Below, in pieces: positions 48,101-60,410 of a stretch of 64,000 nucleotides of DNA; position 1 is the stretch's first letter, and each line of letters begins with the position of its first letter. This stretch comes from Membranipora membranacea (lineage: Eukaryota > Bryozoa > Gymnolaemata > Cheilostomatida > Membraniporidae): assembly GCA_914767715.1 (NCBI GenBank), contig OU612074.1:4353501-4417500 (forward strand). The letters are read 5' to 3'. Below the pieces are notes generated by a model, which was not told the origin of the DNA, made no database searches, and was given only the letters and a program-made list of their open reading frames with translations. Both the position numbers and the translations under genes were made by a program.

Positions 48101-51100
48101 GCAACCATATTATAGAATGCGGAAACAGGACAGACAGTAAAAAATATGAAGAATGTTAACTGCTTACAGTTAAGAAGATGAATAACATTCATTCAAATGT
48201 GTGATATTGATAAATTAATGTCTAAATTCTTACTTTTTTGACCACCAAAGAAAAGGCTTGTGGGACGAGATCCCATGAACTTGCTAATATTGAATCACAA
48301 CCAATCTAGTACGTGTTATGTTCAGTGCCTGTTTGTTCGAGTTCGGCCCAAGGTGTGTTTTAGGGCGGGCCTTGGCGCTGAAGGATAGCTCACATGTTTC
48401 AGTTTTAGATGTACTGATGAACTCTAAACCTCATAACAGGCTGAAATTTGCAAATTTTTGATTATAAAACAGCTTTATAGATTTTCACCAGTATTATCCT
48501 TCCAACCTTAATCTCACCTTACACAGAAAACACCATACGATAAATATTTTGGAACTTTACCTTTGCAGCCGAGAACAAACCAGTATTTTGCTGAGATGAA
48601 GAAGATAGCCGATGGTCAGTCTCATAAGAAGGTCTCATCTAGGATTCGATTCGCTCTACAAGACACTATCGAGCTTAGAGAGGTGGGTTTCCCATTTGCA
48701 CACAAACAGCCTAGAAAAGTTTGAGAGAATCAGGGGCATGATGATGTTACTGCCATGCCCCTGAAAATCATTTTCACCTCAGCTCTCTGTCATACAAAAC
48801 CTATCCTGATTATGATATCTTTGCTTTAGAATAACTGGAAGCCTCGCAGAGAAAGCAGTGGACCCAAAACAATAAAGGAGGTTCGAGCAGAGGCTGCACT
48901 AGAGGCTCATGAGAGGCAGATGATGGTAAATTCGGCTCAGATACCAAACCGAGGCAGCCAGAGCCGAAACTTTGCACAGCCCAGGTACGATAGATTTCTA
49001 AAAATGGTTTGACGTCAAGGAGGGTTAATTAAAGGAGATTGCCGCTCACAACTCCTCTTTCACTAGCTGGAGTTGTTTTGCTAGGTAAAAGACCTTTTAC
49101 CCGGTACATTACCATGAGGATACATTATAATATCACTCTAACTATACTTGGCTCACATGTCCCAGAACATTATGTCAAAGTTGCGACTTCCCCATTACTT
49201 TAATGGCACTTTTAAAAGACATTAATTTCGTAAATTTATTTATGTGAAGCAAACAAACTGCTCACTGCCATCATTGAAGCGAAACATTGGCGTCAGAAGG
49301 ATTTAACAAGGGGTGCTCCTTTTAGCTGTAGAGTAGTTAGTGGCATGTATAAGCGGGGAGGGTGCGCGACGGAAATTTTTTGAAATTCGAGACCCAAAAA
49401 GAGATATTCTGGTACATGCCAGCCAACTTTTATGGATGAGCAACACCAAGCGTGAGGCCAAAAATATTTAACAGCAACAGCCTCTTTCCCGGGCCCAGAT
49501 TGAAAGTTTTATCGATAAAAGAAAACATTGAGTTCCCTGATAGTAGCCTAGTTAGATAGTTTATTTGTGAACAAATTTAAAAAATGGTTGGATTAAAATC
49601 AGACCAAAGAGTACTTAGTGATCACAACCAGTAAATACATATAGCATTCTTCCACCTGCAAGACCATTATTTATTAGGCCTTATTTGATTGATTATTAGT
49701 CATTGACGTTGCAGAATGGTACAATCGTAGCCAGCTCCAGTTTTCTGCTGTGTAGCCTGGAAACGGAATCGATTACCTGGCCCACGTCTACCTCATCAGA
49801 GCAGTGGATGTTAATTAGGGCCAGAGAATCGAGCCTTTGGGATGTCTGTGTCCGCCTGAGATAGTTATTTAGCCTCCTCAGCGTTCTGACTGACCTTTCA
49901 CACTCACATGTTGTGACAGGCAGTGTGCCTGCTAACAACAGGAGAGTGTGAATATTGGGGTATAAAGCATAAGGGCACTTAAGCAGCTCTTCGGTAATGG
50001 TGTGACAAGGATAAACAACTCCAATTGTTAAAAAAAATTTTAAACCTCCCAAGGGGTGCTCACTTGAGCACCCTGAGCACCCTTTCTGGTCCACCCATGA
50101 AGCGAAACAATTTTTTGAATTTTGCTGCCTTCTGGAAAATGTTGATTTCATGAAATTTTTATTTCAATTTCACAAGGCTTATTTTCCAGTATGGCTGAAT
50201 GATCTATTTACATGGTGGGCCAGCATAATTCCCCATCATTTTTAAAAGCAACCATAAGTGAGCAAGTTTCTAGACCAGATCAATGATTTGGATTGAACTA
50301 CCAAACCAAAAAGAAATTAAGACATATTAACATTACATTATAGACCACAAAGAGGTGAACAGGATGGCTGGAATCAGGTAGGAGGTAGTATAAAGCCTCA
50401 GCGTATAGACCCCAGTAAGCTCAAGCTCAGCAAACCCACATTCGGGGCAAGTGAGACAGTGCAACGCGAACCAAGTGTTGGATTTGGCAGTGGATCCAGC
50501 TGGGGTAAGAGATCAGGCTCTGGAAAAAGTACACCACCTCAACAAGAGGAACGTCGTAACAATCCGCTCAGTAGATTCTCAGTAAGTGCGAATTGCTCTC
50601 TGCTGTTTTGCAGGAGTTCTTTTATTGCTATCATGCACTGTCAATATTTTATCATTGACGATTTAAGTTCACAGCGGATTTTGATCCTGTGGATCCAAAA
50701 AAAGGTCTGCTCCCATTGTGTGTCAGTTTTATACAATAACATGAAACTAAAACCTATCAACGCAGATACACAGGAACCCAATATGTTCACTTAGACTAAG
50801 ATCTTCTTACAACAGGCACTTAGTATGGGTGGTGATCGAGATGCAAGTAGAGATGAGAGGTCAAGATCGGGCCAGAGGTCACCGACTGGTAGGAATAGTA
50901 TGGGCCGAGGAAGAGGTGGTCGATTGAATATCCCTCCACGTGGCTCTATGGAGAAAGACATGTAAGTTGTTTGCTTTCACATCGATTCGATCAAAGCTGG
51001 GGAAACTAGCTGTAAATTGTCAGGAATTGATCTGAAGTAGATCTGCAGTTGTCTTAACTATTGTCATGACCCGCAGACACATACATGTTCTAAGTCCGGA

Positions 51101-53825
51101 GGTTCACTGATGTTCACTTAGACTAAGATCTTCTTACGACAGGCACTTAGTATGGGTGGTGATCTATCAGTTTTCGCCATGAAGAAATACCATCTTATCC
51201 CTGCTCTATGTTTACTTCAGATCTAGTGCACTAGCAGCTGCACGACAGTTCTCTAGACCAGGTACTGGCGGTCCTGGTTCTCGTGGTGCTTCCAGAGAGA
51301 GTAGCGTTGAGGGTCGCGGTATGAGGACACCGACCCCTACCAGACAGGGCGCCTCAGCAGGAGGATCTAGGGCTGCTGCTCCTGCTGTCAAACAGCTAAG
51401 TAGAGATGAATGGAGTCAGAAGATGGGTTCTATAATAGATGAGTTCATCCACACCAAAGACCTTAAAGTGAGTCTGCACCGCTTTACCGACCATGGTTTG
51501 GCCATTAGTGTTTACACCTCACCTTGTATTCTTATGCAATTATTCTTAAGTGCCTAAAAATGAGTTTCCAATCTTGTCACATGAAGGTTGAGTTAAACAA
51601 CTGCCAAGTACTCTGCGATAGCATGCAAACATAAAGTTATATCAAGCTTTGATTTTCATCTGAACACAGCCATTTGTAGCCAATTTACTGGCACAGAGCT
51701 CGATGATAAAGGTGGATGATAATATTTGTGTTCAAACTTCTGATTGAGGTAGATGTTGCGTATCAGGTAACCCCACAGGCCCGAACTACCACAATAGCAA
51801 CCTAAATCGCAATTAATTAAATGACTCACTTCTGTTTGTAGGAAGCCATTGAATGTGTTAAGGAGATAGGAACACAGTCTAGTGCTGAATTACTAACAGA
51901 AAGTTCGATCAACCATATATTAGAACGATCTTCTCAGGCCCGCAAAGCCTCTGGACAATTACTAGCCGAACTTATCAAAGTAAACTTATTAACATTGGAC
52001 GATCACATGAAGGGACTAAGCTCTGTCATAGAATTTGCTGATGATCTGGCCATAGATATACCCAATGTGTGGCAATATTTCGGAGAGCTAATATCACCGA
52101 CGTTTATGCACGCCAAGGTTCCGCTAGCAAAGCTGGTGGATGTCTGTAGCCCTCTACTATCTTTAGGAAAATCTGCTAAACTGGCTGCTGCAATACTAGA
52201 GGAAGCTAGTCATAGCATAGTAAGATATCTTGTTATTTGCTTTTAATTTCAACAGCAGTTGTATATTTTTCTTGCATTAGTTCAAAGTTAGATATTTGAG
52301 TTTTGCTCCCCTGCTAATCACTTACAGTCGCTGATGGTAAAAGATACCTGATAGCTCGTAATGATTCAGCCTTGGAATGTATCTGATTTGCATAAACATC
52401 TTCTCAGATAACCTCGTCAAGCATATCATGACCTACTTTGGTCCACTTGGCTCTGAGGCAAACTTACTAAGGCTTTCCTGATTTTGTAGGGTCATATAGA
52501 ATTAGGTAAACAATGGAATGACAGCAATCTAAAGTGGTCTTCGTTCCTCTCAGCTGAAGAAGATGAGAAGGAATTCATCAAATCTAATGTAAGTATTATT
52601 ACATAACACTATTTAATTTTCTCTTGAAATCACCTCAAAGTTCTTGGAAAGAGGTAGTAATGAAGTGGGCTGCAACTTATCATTTTGTTGTTGAAAGATG
52701 TAAGAGTATATGTCACTATCTACAAAATGATTGATTAGTATTTATCACCATTGTGATGTGTTCACCACAATGATGCCTTTCCTACTTGTTATCTAAAGAA
52801 ACTAGAGTACACATTATCAGACACAGTAGCCAAGAGTACATCATCAGCCTCACGCCAAACTTCCTCAGAGGATATCAGTGAAACTCTGAATAAGTTATTA
52901 CTGATAGACTCAGCTCCCAACGAGACTGTCTTTGACTGGATCGATGGTAACCTGACGGCTGAGAAACAAAAAGAACCCAACTTCATAAGATCTCTAACTC
53001 AAACAGTCGCCAAAGCTTGCATCAGTGAGTTTTCAACCATCTTGGCTACTGAAGTAAAAATTCCTGGCATAGATAGTGTGTGAATCATGATTTGCCAATC
53101 ATTGTTTAGATTTGATTCACTAAACAGCCCCTAACCACCCTGAAAAACAGCTATCAAGAGATTTATTTACTCTTTACTGACCATAATGTTGATGCTATAC
53201 TTAGTTCCTCCTTGTAGTTCAACTTTTTTCAAGGTCGCATCATTTTATAACGTGTGCGTTTTATTACAGAATCTAGCGAGTTGCAAGAGGAGGCTTTGAA
53301 GAATCGTGCTCCCATGTTATTGAAGTATTATGACGGCAAACCCGACACAGAGTTGGCTGCTCTCAATGCACTAGAGGAATTAATGGATGAGCTGCAACAC
53401 CCTTCCAGTAAGTCGATAAATAAATAAGTCAGCACATTGGAAAATGCAGCAACGTAACCTTGTTTTGTTTTGTCATTTTTATCAGAACTATGCACGGCAC
53501 AAGAATCACTTGAACTGTCATGGATGTGTTAAGCTGTGATGTATCTGGCATCAACCATGCCTCCATATCTATAGGCTCCTCATCCGCAATTCTAACTGAA
53601 GCTACAGAGATGATCTCACTGCCCCCACTGTATTATGTCGTATTATCAATCTATTACATATTTTATCGTTTTATTTTAGAATTGCTCAGCGATATCTGTT
53701 ATGCTCTCTCTGAAGATGAGTTGATATCAGACGATTCATTCTTTGACTGGGAGAAAAATAGTAAAAATGGAATAGCTATCAAATCTGTATCACAATTCTT
53801 CCAATGGTTACGGACTTCTGATTAA
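45172..53825 (+). CDS. EIF4G: Eukaryotic translation initiation factor 4 gamma (eIF4G1/3 type), 15 exons
   Basis: Scaffold of the cap-binding eIF4F complex; it binds eIF4A, eIF3 and RNA in the cytoplasm. Exons: 45172-45285, 45623-45769, 46514-46639, 47111-47337, 47622-47778, 48569-48682, 48830-48984, 50344-50581, 50816-50961, 51221-51467, 51842-52219, 52490-52588, 52799-53024, 53270-53407 and 53680-53825; 885 codons, all phases agree. MIF4[46 protein letters not shown] and EESLEC. Then [15 protein letters not shown] and DGWNQV, an Arg/Ser/Gly-rich linker, MA3 ([12 protein letters not shown] onward) and the C-terminal W2 domain ending FFQWLRTSD. Canonical eIF4G rather than DAP5, because the linker, MA3 and W2 are all like eIF4G1. 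The usual N-terminus with the eIF4E-binding motif is not seen upstream. The 5' end is unsettled: an internal ATG in the first exon, lost exons, or splicing from the RING gene. Confidence 0.9.
47860..48070. other. GC-rich patch in an eIF4G intron
   Basis: A conspicuously G/C-rich stretch (GGCGGGGTGGGGGCTGG) in AT-rich intron DNA; likely a repeat fragment. The rest of that intron (47779-48568) shows nothing else. Confidence 0.4.
49696..50151 (-). pseudogene. hAT transposase C-terminal fragment
   Basis: The 151-codon frame carries the hAT dimerisation region: [48 protein letters not shown]. It resembles the ZMYM/THAP12-like hAT group. N-terminal zinc finger and catalytic DDE core are missing. 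It sits antisense in the eIF4G intron between exons 7 and 8. Confidence 0.75.
50784..50837 (+). repeat. 54-bp segment spanning the eIF4G exon 9 acceptor (original)
   Basis: Includes the acceptor at 50815 and the first 22 bases of exon 9. Matches 51111-51164 with a single mismatch. Confidence 0.85.
51111..51164 (+). repeat. Duplicate of the exon 9 acceptor in the next intron
   Basis: A second copy of the polypyrimidine/acceptor region and first 22 coding bases of exon 9 (GCACTTAGTATGGGTGGTGA), placed in the intron before exon 10. Potential decoy 3' splice site. Confidence 0.85.
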
Positions 53826-56137
53826 ACGGCTTAGTTTCTTCAAATTACTGTATGAAATACTGAGTTGGGAGTACAATACGGAATGTTCTTCAGAACACTG
53901 ACATTTGTATTCCCCAAAGTTTTCCATATGTAGAGGAAAACCCCCAACTCTTACTGAGCAACTTAGAATGGTGCTATAAGCTTACCATTACAACCAATAT
54001 TATTATCAATATGGTATATGATGATAATCTATGAATTCTGTCAATTTATGAAGTTTTTTTGTCTGAATTTATTCCTTGATGAAGCCTCCTAATCTATATT
54101 CAGGCTCATTTCTGCCCTATAATATAGCAAACATGAACTTTTTTCCAGGGGCACCAAACAAAATGTGGGGAAAACTTCCATACAGGGAGGTAATGTCCCA
54201 CAAAATGAGGTAAGCTCTGACTGAAGGGGTCAAATGCTATAACCTCAGGCCCTCTGCATGGTATTTTGATTTTGGGAGAAAGCATGCACTCAATAGTAAT
54301 TTATTTTCAGTTAAATATTATTATATAACTGATATGGATAGTATTTCACACGATTTAAACATAGACTGTTGATGTTGTTGCTCCTATAAATAATGATGCA
54401 GAGATTAGGTCTATGGCTGAACTGTAATGCACAGTTTGTGTGTGACTGATGTATATTATACTGTATTCAATTATATTATTATAAAATAAAAACAATGATC
54501 CCCTGGAGTATCTAGTCCTATAGATGTACGCCAGAATAATTATAGTAATGAAGTAGCTCAGCCAACAGCATGGTAAACTGGTGGAGCAAACATAATCCTG
54601 AAGACATACGAGGAACACTGACATTCTTCAGATACCTAACGATTTTGTGTCAATTCTGGTCACAGAGAATGAGACTTCCTGATCAGTGAAATTGTCCCCT
54701 CCGCACAATGATTATCAACTGAACTTGATTGACAAAATGAGTCGACAAGATCTGCTACATCAAAGTATGTTCTGGTGATGCTGATGATAATCAACTCTTC
54801 AAGATTCAAGCATATTATTGGTTTTGGGATTGCTTTCGTTTTTGGGAAATTGAAAAACAGCCAACTCAGTTTGGTCATCTCAGACATCCGGTTTGGTCAA
54901 ATGGTTGTCCCAGTTTGTACGACCACCAGGAGACGACCTTTCTATGCACAATCGCAGTTTCTGTGAGATCATACATGTTTTATCCAGTGACGAGGTCAGC
55001 TATAATATTGTTCCTATGGTACTGCAAACAGGTAGGGAGTAGTATTTCGCTTAATTAGATAGAGAGAGGTCCCTTAGCAACCAGGTGTTAGATTTTAATC
55101 TCATTGCAGTCCACGTGGTTGTTGAGGCCCCTGGTGTGCTCCGACCTGCTTCAAACAAGGAGGAATATGGTGAAGTAATTGCAACCTCAGCATTGTTGAG
55201 GGGACCAATTTTATGCACACACTTCCTTATTACAACAGGATTACTCAGTTATTAGTACCTGCATCTTTGGAGTTATCTGCTCAGATAATAAAGTGTGACA
55301 ACTTCAACTCAACAACTTTATTTTTGTGCTTTTGTCCGTTGGGAATTTTGGATTCTTGTTTTAAACATTCTTGTTTTAAACGTGATATATCGCCTTTCCA
55401 GTTTCTCAGAAACTACTTGTCCCGTTTCAAAAACTCCTTCACTGACACGTTGCTTGTAGTCTGACTTGTGTTTAATCTCGCAAATTTTTCCAAACCGCAT
55501 GTTCCTAACTTGTTGTACAATAACTAAAATACATTGAATACATATAGGCAGCAATGGGCAAAATGATGCAAAAGCGTGATGAAAATCAAAGCAGTATTAC
55601 ATGCAAAGCACATTGCATACAACAATGGATCACCTTTTTTGGGTGATTGTTTAGCAAGGAAAGAGAAATGTTTATGCTCATAACTTCTCTACTAGTGAAT
55701 TTATCATCAAACGCCACGATCAAATTCTCGGAAATACTCTCTAGTTTAATGGAAGCTAGTGTGTATAACATGTTGTTTAACCTATTTTCAGTTTTTTGGC
55801 TGGAAAAAAGTGCATGTTTTGGACCAAAAAGCTGGTTTAGCCACAAAAATCCAAATATCTCAAGATGTAAAGCCATAATCAACAATCGCTTCGATAAAAC
55901 CTAGACAATCTCCTGTTGTTCATCATGCTGACAACAAATTTGACTGACATCTTTCTGAATTTCTGATTTTTGGCTGGAAAATTTTGACCTAAATTAGTTA
56001 AAATTTGGGTTATATCTGTTACAGTTGTGACAACCAGGATCTGTAAGCTGGTAAGATTATTGATTGAAGTGACAGTACAAGACCAAAATGGTATAATGAA
56101 TTGGAAATTTGAGTTGCTTCATTATTTGGGTTTTATA
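53826..56137. other. 3' flank of eIF4G, no further gene recognised
   Basis: Candidate AATAAA polyadenylation signal at 54485-54490, 660 bases after the stop. At 55126-55200 lies a headless copy of the SINE body seen at 19660-19740. Other open frames here have no homology that I recognise. Confidence 0.4.
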
Positions 56138-56443
56138 TAATGAGGGGTCAGAAATGGCCCCATTACCATTGCAAAAATCAATTACAAGTCTCGAAGACAG
56201 GAGGCCCAAAATCATAAAGTTTCACCAAAATATCACTCCTCCAGTTAGTGCCATGCCTCCTCTACATGGTGAAAGCATAAGCTATTCAAATACCTCAAAA
56301 ACAAGGCACAGAGAGCACAATTTAAAAAGGGCACTTTTTGCCCCAAAATGAACTTCCAGAGGTCACTGCGACTCAACGTCAAATATTTGGGAGGTTTAAA
56401 CTGTGAAAAAACTATTAGACATAATCACCAATACAATATTAAA
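56138..56443. repeat. Dispersed ~300-bp repeat, copy 2
   Basis: Direct homologue of 11872-12180. Confidence 0.75.
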
Positions 56444-57107
56444 AAGTTTTAAAAGTTCAACACGAAGCCAAAAAATAAAGGGATATGATATTCAATCTTC
56501 CCATCACAATAATGTGATATCAGAACCTAGACTAGTGTGGGATGTGCAAAACATCAGTGCATTTGCTGGTATCTATTGCATATGCCACTCACAACAAGGA
56601 TTTCCTTGCTCACAAGGAGCGTGCAAAAATGCTGATATTAATATTTAATGCCTATGTGTTGCAAAGAAATGATTCTGAGCTGATTAAAATAGACCGCAAT
56701 GATAAAATACTGTTGTCTTGCAACACAAACAATCTAATAAAAGTATCCCGTTGATAATACAATCAGCTTTTGCTCTGAAAAGGTCAATGCTGGCATCGAC
56801 CCATGATTTGACTTCATTGATAGTACGATGAGCTCCCCTTCATAGGATAGTACCCAGATGACAGTTTATTTATAATGAGTGTAGACTCTGACAGTGACAA
56901 GTTATCCACCGATCCTAGTGCTTTGCTGGTGATGCAACTATTGATGGAGTCCTTTGGGTCTGGTGAGAGAGTGTCAGAGAGGTTCTCAGCTGATTAACTT
57001 ATTGGTTGATATTTCTCAATCCATTGAACTACGTTAGATGAGATAGTAGGCTGTTTACAATCAATTTGTTTTTATGTATTGTAAATGTGCCGGCTTGATG
57101 GGTCTGC

Positions 57108-57605
57108 GTCATAGACTTAATAAGAAACCTAGACAGGACACCATATACAGCTGAAGTGAGGCACTTATTTGTGGAGCGACGTAACGTCATTGGAAGGTGC
57201 AGTAGCATTGATGCTGTCATTGACTTGCAGCTCATATACCTGGTTTTTTTGTTGATAACTCGATCAATTTTTATCGGATTGTGAGTTTGAAAATTGCTTC
57301 ACTATCAGCAGCATCTTGTTATCCATTTGATGTTAGTTTGCCTTTTAAAAAAAAATCTTCTGACGAAAAGTATCAAACTGTTCACGACAAGCAGCTAAAT
57401 CTGTTGTAATTCTAAAACTCAAAATTCGATCAAAATTGATTGAGTTATCAACAAAAAACCTGTATATGAGGCCATATAAGCTACAAGTCAATGATAACAT
57501 CAATGCTACTACACCTTACAATAACGTTACGTTGCCCACAATTAAATGCCTCAGTGACTCAATGATAATGCTCCATATAGTGTCCTGTCTAAGTTGATTA
57601 TTAAG
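57108..57605. repeat. Long inverted repeat (~190-bp arms, ~110-bp centre)
   Basis: 57108-57300 pairs imperfectly with 57412-57605: TAGACTTAATAA ends, then AGACAGGACACxATAT, AACGTAACGTxATTG, GTAGCATTGATG, TCATTGACTTG and TTTTTTGTTGATAACTC in both. Fold-back/MITE-like; a transcript would form a long hairpin. Confidence 0.8.
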
Positions 57606-60332
57606 TCTATTTCCACGTTTTCAGTTTGTTCATTAATTGTATTGGTGATAAGCTGCTCAATGTTTCCCAAATAACTCTCGTTTAGGATAGTGTCAATATA
57701 TCTATATTGTGTGGAATGGTCAATCATTGATGAGATGAGGAGTTTGAGGAGGTGAGATTTTATTTAATAGAAGGTGTGTATTGTGTGGAGCTATGTTTTG
57801 GAAAGATAACTCCAAACTGAGAATGTCATCGCACGTAAACTCTGCGATGCAGAGTTTATCTGTGTATATTGAGAACAGTTTGGGGTTCAGCAGTCCTGTG
57901 TGCAACCTGTAGATATAACGATTAAAGCTGCCTTCTTTTAAGATGATATAACTCATTATTGGCTCTGGGTATATATAGCTGATGATGTTTGGTTGTAGGT
58001 TGGAGCTTGGTTGGTCTGTAGCCAGTAGTACTTTTGTAAGGGATAATGAAGTGGAGCTCTTACTTATTTATATTTTTTAATTCATCAATCAATCCTGTTT
58101 GTAAGGTTTATATTTAACATTTGTTTATTGGATTAAGTATCACCAAAGCATACCAATGCCTGACTCAAAGTCATTACATTCAGTTTCGCTATAAAATAGC
58201 TTTCTTGAGGTTACATTTGGTTTCACAATAAAATGAAGCATTAACAATCCATGCTAGGGCAGTCAAACAAAGGACTGGTAATTTTAGAATTCCCACAACT
58301 CAATATATATATATATACTTTATTCTGTCTCTGCCGTTATGGCTAAGAAATATTGGTTTTGTAGGGCTAAAAGTTACTAGTGATATAAAAGTCTGTACAT
58401 TATAAAAATATTATCTTTGGTGGTCACATGATTTATTTGTGGCAACATATAAATGGTAAACTAAATCGGAGTTGTCATATCCTTGTAGAAGGCTAGACAA
58501 CCCTGAAATTTGGAAATGCTATGGGATACTTGATACTTGTTTGTTTTGGATTGATTTCAGTCTAAAAAATAACTTAAGGAAAGTTTGATTTTCATCAAAA
58601 CTATCAAGGCACATTATGCCACGCGTAACCAGCTCAATTTACAGGTAGTCAAAAGTATGAGTACTACATGAGTTATTTTTTTAAGACAGAAGAAGAAATA
58701 ATAACATAGCTAGTCAGAATGTCAATTATTGCTGAAGTCAAATACATGTAATGTCTGTTTATAGTGGCCTTTGCAGTTTGCTGAAATTAACATTTTCGTC
58801 CAAGATAGTGAAAGCAAACCACAAGTTTAAAATCTGCAACTTAGTGCCTTAAGTGGTGTGTAAGCTATTCCTCACCTTGTGCCTCCAAACATTTCCTTCA
58901 ATCCTTTCTGCCATTGTGGGCAAGGTGGCGTCTTTTTCCTAGGCATCGCCTTAATTTTAGTGCTGAAGGATTATTGACAATGTTTGACCACTCTTGGCTT
59001 AGTTCTCTTCACGTATCTTCAACAACTTTTTATGACGCCTAAATGTATGATCATTTTCCAATACTGAACTGGTTGGGGTCAATCATCTCTGTAGCACAGC
59101 TCATATATGATTATGAAAATGACCACGTGTGAAATTCAAAGTAACCTTAGGCCTGCTCCCAATCCAGAGTCACGCCCCGGGCTGTTTTGTGAAATGGCCT
59201 CATAGACCCAGGAGGAAAGGAAGAAATACAGATTAGTTACACTATACATGCCTGCACATGGTTTCTTTGGTATAGACAGACATTGTGAAAAAAGCCACTT
59301 CCTTCAAGGAGGAAAGGGAAGAGAGGGGAGAAGGTGTCAATGAAATAAATGCCCTCACAGAAGTAAAGGTATATTTATATTACATGTACATGTATTAATT
59401 AATTTCATTGATAGCTCTTCGAGGGCCCTGGGCCTTTTGAGGGATGTTTATGATACATATAGGCTATACATTGCTTGCTATTCAAATAAAATGCTGCTAT
59501 AGTGGAACTTGATTGATTCTATCAATCGAATACCAATATTCAACTCAAAAAACATAGTGATACATGATAGTGGGCCACAGTTTTTCTGTGTAGTGTCGAG
59601 AATTATAGTTTTTCCAAGATAGTGTTATTTTATCTGCTTCAGGTCTTTAGCTGGGGATCTGAATATGTCCCCATGCAGTTATTGTTCATTGCTGGACCAT
59701 TGTATGTGATCAATCAATATCACAACCTTACTGTGCTCAGAAACCCAGGTTATTTACAGTGAGCCCAGCTTTATCAGTTGAACAAATGGAGTTGAGATAC
59801 TAGGAGTTGTCTGTCCTATAAACATGGTCACATAACTGTCACTAAACTTCGGGGTATTCAAGACAGGACACAATTGCTGGAACTGGAGCCCTGACAGCCC
59901 CAGACAAGGGGTGCTAGCCTTATCCCAGGGCTCTCAACCACTCAGGTTTAGCCCGAGTTACTCAGATTTTTGGGTTCAACTCAGGCTACTCAGAGATTTT
60001 AGAATGTAAGCTAAAAACTCAGATTTTGCTCATTGGCAGAGATGAATAACAATATATAAGCAATGCTAAATATTGCCTTACAATAATTTATGCCATATTA
60101 TTGAATGATCAGGTATTAGATTCTAGTTGTGATAAGCTACGTAAATAAATAATACTGCACTGCCTATACTAATAACGCCTCTCACTGTAATAATACTCTC
60201 AGTGCACTGCCTATTCAAGTCATTTATGTGAAATTGATATGGCTAAATTTCAATTTGCATTTGAGAATGCTTTTAAAATTAAGCTTGCAACGAACCTGAC
60301 ATGATTGAATGAATCTAGTCTCTAATTTGAAT
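57606..60332. other. No gene recognised
   Basis: AT-rich sequence with only short, unsupported open frames. A CTCTCAACC...ACTCAGATTTT stretch near 59930-60020 repeats an ACTCAG motif several times and shares its start with 32990. Confidence 0.45.
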
Positions 60333-60400
60333 ACAATAATAATAATAATAAGCTTATTTATGAAACGCTAAATAAAATTGTTTAAAAACAATGATTTCTA
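60333..60400 (-). mobile_element. (TTA)n-tailed retroelement 3' end
   Basis: (AAT)n then TTATTTATGAAACGCTAAAT and ACAATGATTTCTAAGC, the same 3' end as the insert at 42570. It borders the tandem array. Confidence 0.6.
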
Positions 60401-60410
60401 AGCCATTCCA

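Noticed and set aside
56875-56997. 40-residue + strand open frame starting MSVDSDSDK
   Set aside because: Looks coding-like in composition but is short, unspliced and without homology.
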